NCBI RefSeq assembly: GCF_003966975.1 | Contig: NZ_AP018437.1 | Coordinates: 2,666,001-2,730,000 of the forward strand | Origin: Pelolinea submarina | GTDB taxonomy: Bacteria > Chloroflexota > Anaerolineae > Anaerolineales > Anaerolineaceae | DNA: 64,000 bases | Reading direction: 5' to 3' | Shown: in pieces, positions 58,998 to 64,000 of the stretch | How the letters are laid out: the number at the start of each line of letters is the position of its first letter | Numbering within the stretch: the first letter of the stretch is position 1 | The notes under the pieces: generated by a model | The model's input: only the letters and a program-made list of their open reading frames with translations | The model's database searches: none | Told to the model about the DNA's origin: nothing | Translations under genes and position numbers: made by a program

Positions 58998-60014
58998 CTA
59001 CCGTTCATAATAACGGCAAGCCACGAAGTGATTGGGTTCAACCTCTTCCAGCTTTGGTTCGATCTCAGCGCAATCCGGACGTGCGATGGGGCAACGCGGA
59101 TGGAAAACACAGCCGGAAGGCGGGTTGATCGGGTTGGGAATCTCACCTTCTGGCATATCTTCTGTGCGCCGTTTGCGTGGATCCGGCACAGGCACTGCCG
59201 CCATCAATGCTTTCGTGTACGGGTGCAGCTGATGATCGTAAATCGCGTGCAAATCACCGATTTCCATCAGTTTTCCCAGATACAGGATGCCGATGCGATC
59301 GCAGATATAACGGGCTGTGGCCAGGTCATGGGTGATAAACAGATAGGTCAGGTTGAATTCTTCCTTCAACTTGATCATCAAATCCAGCAGCAGAGCACGC
59401 ACACTTACATCCGCCATGGCTACCGGTTCATCCGCCAAAACCAATTCCGGGCGGGTAATCAACGCGCGCGCAATCACGACGCGCTGGCGCTGGCCGCCGG
59501 AAATCTGGTGGGGAAATTTATCGTAATAGAAAAGCGGCGGGGTCAGGCCAACTTTTTCAAACATGCTCAACACCATATCATAGTGCTGGTCGGCCAATTC
59601 CGGATAGTGGATTCTCAACCCCTGCCGGATGGCGCTGCCGAGAGTCATGCGCGGGTTCAATGAAGCCATGGGATCCTGGAAGATAACCTGCATCTTCTTG
59701 CGCATTCTGCGCAGCTCCTCGCTGTTCAGAGTCGAGAGATCGATGCCGTCAAAGGTAACTTTGCCTTCGGTTAATTTTTCAAGGCCAATCGCCAAACGGC
59801 CGATAGTCGTTTTACCGCTGCCGCTTTCGCCGGCCAGGCCGAGTGCTTCACCGCGTTTGATATACAGTGAAACATCGTCAACCGCGCGTACAAACTCATG
59901 TTTTCCGGATACAACCTGGTCAATCAGGTCCTTTTGAACCGGATAATATTTCTTTACGTTTTCCAGAATCAGGATCTTATCTTCCGATTCCATCATGTCA
60001 TTTCCTGAAGTCAT
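58998..60014 (-). CDS. Oligopeptide/dipeptide ABC transporter ATPase, OppF type
   Basis: The 338-residue protein has Walker A GLAGESGSGKTTIGRL, signature ISGGQRQRVVIAR and Walker B LVLADEPVAMADVSVRALLL. The D-loop region reads AMAD where most relatives have SALD. The C-terminal Opp/Dpp domain has four cysteines (SGCVFHPRCPIARPDCAEIE, then VACRYYE), as in family members that may hold an iron-sulfur cluster. The start could also be the ATG pair near 59996-59993. It is the last gene of the importer operon. Confidence 0.9.
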   Translation of the reverse strand: MTSGNDMMESEDKILILENVKKYYPVQKDLIDQVVSGKHEFVRAVDDVSLYIKRGEALGLAGESGSGKTTIGRLAIGLEKLTEGKVTFDGIDLSTLNSEELRRMRKKMQVIFQDPMASLNPRMTLGSAIRQGLRIHYPELADQHYDMVLSMFEKVGLTPPLFYYDKFPHQISGGQRQRVVIARALITRPELVLADEPVAMADVSVRALLLDLMIKLKEEFNLTYLFITHDLATARYICDRIGILYLGKLMEIGDLHAIYDHQLHPYTKALMAAVPVPDPRKRRTEDMPEGEIPNPINPPSGCVFHPRCPIARPDCAEIEPKLEEVEPNHFVACRYYER

Positions 60015-60018
60015 ATGT

Positions 60019-61023
<1,005 letters not shown>

Positions 61024-61024
61024 C

Positions 61025-62281
61025 TTACAACTCCGCCAGGCGAGGATTCAAAATTTCCGAAAGACTTTCACCCAGCATACTGAATGATAAGGTTACCAAT
61101 GTTACCATGATGCCCGGGAAGGTAATCAGCCACCAAGCCCGGCGCAGATAATCCTGTCCGCGCGCCAAATCGATACCCCAGTCCGGAGTATCCGGCGGCA
61201 AACCCAGGCCAATGAAGCTCAAGCCTGCTTCGGTCAGGATGGCATCCGCGACATTCACGGAAAAAATGATCACCACGGAAGGCAGTACATTCGGGAAAAT
61301 GTATTTGAATAAAATTTCACGGGGCCTGGTACCCAGGCTGCGGGCTGCTTCCACATACAATTCATTCTTCACGGAAAGCGTTTGACCGCGCACAATCCTG
61401 AAATAAGTCGGTATATACAACACGGAAATCGCCACGATAATATTGCCGATGCCCGCGCCCAGCACTGAGGCAATGGCAATTGCCAGAATCAGTCCGGGGA
61501 AGGTATACAAGCTATCCATGAACAAGGTCAAAATACGGTCGAAAGTGCCGCCGATGAAACCGCTGATCAATCCCAGCGGAACGCCGATGACAAAGGAAAT
61601 GATTGCGGAAATCAAGCCAACAATCAAGGCAATGCGGGTTCCCCAAATGATGCGGCTGAGGATGTCCTGTCCGATTTGGTTGGTGCCCAAAACAAACGAA
61701 CTGGCCTTGCTGCCGCTCAGGATATTCAGTTCCCTGTATCCATTGGCTTCAATCTGGGTATCTCCCAATTCGTCCTCAGATGCCACAAAGGCATCAATTT
61801 CACCGGCGCTGAGTGACGCCAGTCCTTCTTCCAGAGTTTCGAAACGAGTGCTGCGGGGTTGGTAAATATTTCCCAATCCCTGTTCTTCAGCTTCATCGTT
61901 CAGGCTGCTGACCGTATCGCGAATGGTTTGGGTTGCCGGGCTGCCCATTAAATAACCTACCGTATTGGTTTTGGTGGCCACGTCCGCAAATTCCTGCGCA
62001 TCGGAGGACGCAAGCACCAGTACATTCAAACCAGGTGCTTCTTCACCCGGCGCCAATAATGACGGCCCTACTTCCTCACGCGGGTCAAAAGGAGCAAACC
62101 ATTGGGGAAACACACCCACGGTAATGATAAACAATAGTAAAACAGCACTGATTACTACAAACCACCAATCGCCGCCGTACCACTTGCGCGCCAGCAGCAT
62201 CTTGCGCATCCATCCAACTTTATCCAATTCCAATTGCCATTCCGGCACGGAATCACTTACAACTTCTCGTTTATTTTCCAT
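61025..62281 (-). CDS. Oligopeptide ABC transporter permease, OppC type, with large extracytoplasmic insert
   Basis: At 418 residues this is about 120 longer than usual OppC/DppC proteins. After the first span (about residues 40-62), a hydrophilic stretch of about 140 residues precedes the conserved channel part (LGTNQIGQDILSRIIWGTRI onward). Within it, NTVGYLMGSPATQTIRDTVS, then TLEEGLASLSAGEIDAFVAS, resembles half of a family 3 type solute-binding domain (the VGVQxGT and GRVDA patterns). The C-terminal part has the EAA loop (EAARSLGTRPREILFKYIFP) and GLSFIGLGLPPDTPDWG. The insert could bind ligand or dock the binding protein; this is inference. Confidence 0.88.
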   Translation of the reverse strand: MENKREVVSDSVPEWQLELDKVGWMRKMLLARKWYGGDWWFVVISAVLLLFIITVGVFPQWFAPFDPREEVGPSLLAPGEEAPGLNVLVLASSDAQEFADVATKTNTVGYLMGSPATQTIRDTVSSLNDEAEEQGLGNIYQPRSTRFETLEEGLASLSAGEIDAFVASEDELGDTQIEANGYRELNILSGSKASSFVLGTNQIGQDILSRIIWGTRIALIVGLISAIISFVIGVPLGLISGFIGGTFDRILTLFMDSLYTFPGLILAIAIASVLGAGIGNIIVAISVLYIPTYFRIVRGQTLSVKNELYVEAARSLGTRPREILFKYIFPNVLPSVVIIFSVNVADAILTEAGLSFIGLGLPPDTPDWGIDLARGQDYLRRAWWLITFPGIMVTLVTLSFSMLGESLSEILNPRLAEL

Positions 62282-62296
62282 CTTCTACCAATCTCG

Positions 62297-63319
62297 CTAA
62301 TATCGAATTCTGGGGTCGATTACCGCATTTAATAAATCCATGACAAGGGAAATGATTGCAACAAAGAAAGCAAACATGGCAATCGTACTTTGTACAGCCG
62401 TGTAATCACGTAATGCAATGCGTTCTACCAGGTAACGGCCAATTCCCGGCCAGGAGAAGGTCGTTTCGGTAAGGACTGCCCCTGCGATCAGGATAGCAGT
62501 CTGCAACCCAATCAGCGTCAGGATTGGAATAAAAGTATTTCGCAGCGCATGGTGATAGACCAGCCGCTTTTCGGAAATACCGCGCGCTTTACCGGCAGCA
62601 ATAAAATCAGAGCGCAGCATTTCAATCATGTTGGCACGCGTCAAGCGAATGAATACACCTGTGAGTGCCAACCCCAATGTCAATGAAGGCATAATCAAAT
62701 GTGAGACGGCTGAACCCAGAGCCGGCCAATTTTGGGTGAGGATCGCATCCAATACGTAGAAATTTGTCTTGGATTGGAAAGTAGTCAAAATCATCGAATC
62801 CATCCTGCCGGAGAGTGGCAGCCAATCCAGACGGACACCGAAAATGATTTGAAAAATCAGCCCCATGAAGAAAATCGGGATGGAATATATAAAAATGCTG
62901 AATAGCCGAATGATATAGTCAACCGGCTCTTTACGATGTTTGGCGGCAAATGCCCCCAAACCGACGCCAAAAATGGTGGTGAACAACATGGCGGGGATAG
63001 TCAATTCCAGGGTGGCGGGAAGGCGCTCGCCCAATTCATCCCGGATAGGTCTTTCACCCTGCGTCAGGGCATTGCCAAAGTCAAAGGTGACAATATCTTT
63101 CAGATAATTGCCATATTGAACCAGGATGGGATCGTTCAAGCCCAGTCGTTCGCGTAGCACATTAGCCTGTTCTTCACTGACACGCGGGCCTAATTGCGAA
63201 CGAATTGGATCGCCCGGCAAAACACGCATGACAAAGAATATCAGGCTTACCAGGATCAAGACCATCGGAATTGTTAACAAGAGCCGGGTGATCAAGAATT
63301 TTCGAAACGAAGAAGACAT
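62297..63319 (-). CDS. Oligopeptide ABC transporter permease, OppB type
   Basis: The 340-residue protein begins with the signature ITRLLLTIPMVLILVSLIFF and MRVLPGDPIRSQLG, and has the EAA-type loop (AAGKARGISEKRLVYHHALRN) and the closing SWPGIGRYLVERIALRDYTA. It pairs with OppC. It is the first gene after the binding protein, separated from it by a hairpin. Confidence 0.93.
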   Translation of the reverse strand: MSSSFRKFLITRLLLTIPMVLILVSLIFFVMRVLPGDPIRSQLGPRVSEEQANVLRERLGLNDPILVQYGNYLKDIVTFDFGNALTQGERPIRDELGERLPATLELTIPAMLFTTIFGVGLGAFAAKHRKEPVDYIIRLFSIFIYSIPIFFMGLIFQIIFGVRLDWLPLSGRMDSMILTTFQSKTNFYVLDAILTQNWPALGSAVSHLIMPSLTLGLALTGVFIRLTRANMIEMLRSDFIAAGKARGISEKRLVYHHALRNTFIPILTLIGLQTAILIAGAVLTETTFSWPGIGRYLVERIALRDYTAVQSTIAMFAFFVAIISLVMDLLNAVIDPRIRY

Positions 63320-63400
63320 AATGGTATTACTCCAAAACCAAAAATTTTTTCTCTAGGTGCTTCTAATGATAAATGCGGATAATAGCAATGAAACTGTAAT

Positions 63401-63438
63401 AATGGTGAGGGTTATTGCTAACCCTCACCATTTTTGTT
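63401..63438 (-). terminator. Strong hairpin between the binding protein and permease genes
   Basis: A 14-base perfect stem AATGGTGAGGGTTA/TAACCCTCACCATT with loop TTGC (63401-63432). On the plus strand a T-run follows. On the minus strand only ATTA follows, so it probably attenuates rather than fully stops transcription into oppB. Confidence 0.75.
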
Positions 63439-63442
63439 GCTT

Positions 63443-64000
63443 TTACTCTGCAGTCATGCCATAGGTATGGTTGAATACCAGGTAGCGCAGTGAAGGAGCA
63501 TCAACTTTCACTACTGTCAAACCATCGACAGACTGGAGCCGTGTGGATTCCACGGGACCCAGGGTGCGCCAGGCAACGTCGATCTCGCCCTTTTCCACAG
63601 CGTTGGCCATGGTGGTGGGATCGGCGAAGTACTTGACGATAACGTTCGGGATAATGGCCGCATCTTCGCCAGTGTAATATTCATTGGCTGCGAGAACCAT
63701 TTGTTCGCCGGGAACGTGGGAGACCATCTTGTACTGTCCAATGCCATCGATTTTGTCGGGGAATTGAACAATTTCATCCGCCGGGAACTCGGCCGGATTT
63801 ACCGGAACGAAGGGGGCGGTAGCGGTCAGCGCCGGGAAGAAGCCGACGGGGTTGTCTAACTTGTAAACAACGGTCTTCGCATCGGGGGCTGTTACGGTAT
63901 CAACATAAACCTGAACCAGGCCGGAAACCTGACCCTCAAGCGTGTTGAGGCGATCCCATGAGTAAACATAAGCATCGGCGGTCAGAGGAGTGCCATCAGC
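63443..64000 (-). CDS. Family 5 peptide-binding protein, partial (5' end outside window) and short at the C-terminus
   Basis: The frame is open to base 64000. The visible 185 residues begin ADGTPLTADAYVYSWDRLN, typical of the middle of SBP family 5 proteins, and continue with a GIGQYKMVSHVPGEQMVLAA segment and the GEIDVAWRTLGPVESTRL region. After YLVFNHTYGMTAE a stop codon occurs. In family members this point is usually followed by about 200-250 more residues, including the conserved R-x-A-I-x-x-A-I-D region. A hairpin follows at once, so the gene appears truncated or unusually short. It supplies ligand to the OppBCDF importer. Confidence 0.85.
   Translation of the reverse strand, partial: ADGTPLTADAYVYSWDRLNTLEGQVSGLVQVYVDTVTAPDAKTVVYKLDNPVGFFPALTATAPFVPVNPAEFPADEIVQFPDKIDGIGQYKMVSHVPGEQMVLAANEYYTGEDAAIIPNVIVKYFADPTTMANAVEKGEIDVAWRTLGPVESTRLQSVDGLTVVKVDAPSLRYLVFNHTYGMTAE

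Overview
The window looks like chromosomal DNA of an anaerobic, sugar-fermenting bacterium, most likely an Anaerolineae-type member of the Chloroflexota. This is inferred from gene content and lipoprotein style; no rRNA or marker gene is present. Most of the window is moderately GC-rich. The CRISPR-cas block (1-6.5 kb), the orphan gene at 26.8-27.9 kb and the mannose-family PTS/NanE block (43.9-48.2 kb) are clearly AT-richer and may have been acquired.

Layout. 1-9778: type I-C CRISPR-Cas (cas3 partial, cas5c, cas8c, cas7c, cas4, cas1, cas2), a leader, and an array of 46 repeats and 45 spacers. 9.8-17.7 kb: a tandem duplication of about 3.3 kb. It carries an intact adenine deaminase gene, a tRNA-Pro(CGG), a dense array of tRNA-derived fragments and hairpins, an N-terminally lost FG-GAP lipoprotein copy fused back-to-front to a 5'-truncated adenine deaminase copy, a second identical tRNA-Pro, a second hairpin array, and the full FG-GAP lipoprotein gene. 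17.8-19 kb: PadR regulator, DUF5320 protein and NifX-like protein. 19.2-26.8 kb: a LacI-controlled minus-strand operon for a sugar or glycoside (ABC importer, GT4 glycosyltransferase, GH13 phosphorylase-like enzyme). 26.8-31.7 kb: an orphan Cys/His-rich protein, an AIM24 protein, a lipoprotein and a FetAB-type exporter.

31.8-40.3 kb: two divergent amino-sugar units around a DeoR regulator (AgaS-like isomerase, Ula-type PTS EIIA/B/C, NagA and a SIS protein on minus; LacD-like aldolase and GatZ/KbaZ-like protein on plus). 40.5-43.8 kb: ECF sigma factor with a membrane partner, and a nucleoside hydrolase-like lipoprotein. 44-48.3 kb: GntR regulator, mannose-family PTS with a fused EIIC-EIID, and NanE. 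48.4-53.1 kb: two-component system divergent from a lantibiotic/bacitracin-immunity type ABC transporter. 53.2-58.2 kb: class I aldolase, SMP-30 protein, ArsR regulator, and a four-domain CoA-disulfide reductase/rhodanese/TusA/DsrE protein. 58.2-59 kb: dispersed repeats. 59-64 kb: an oligopeptide-type ABC importer with an enlarged OppC and an apparently C-terminally short binding protein running off the right edge.

The observations most worth a second look are the microhomology-joined tandem duplication with its conserved but headless adenine deaminase, the tRNA-Pro-derived modular hairpin arrays with nested insertions and a flipped loop, the OppC permease with a binding-protein-like extracytoplasmic insert, the EIIC-EIID fusion, and the orphan putative zinc protein.
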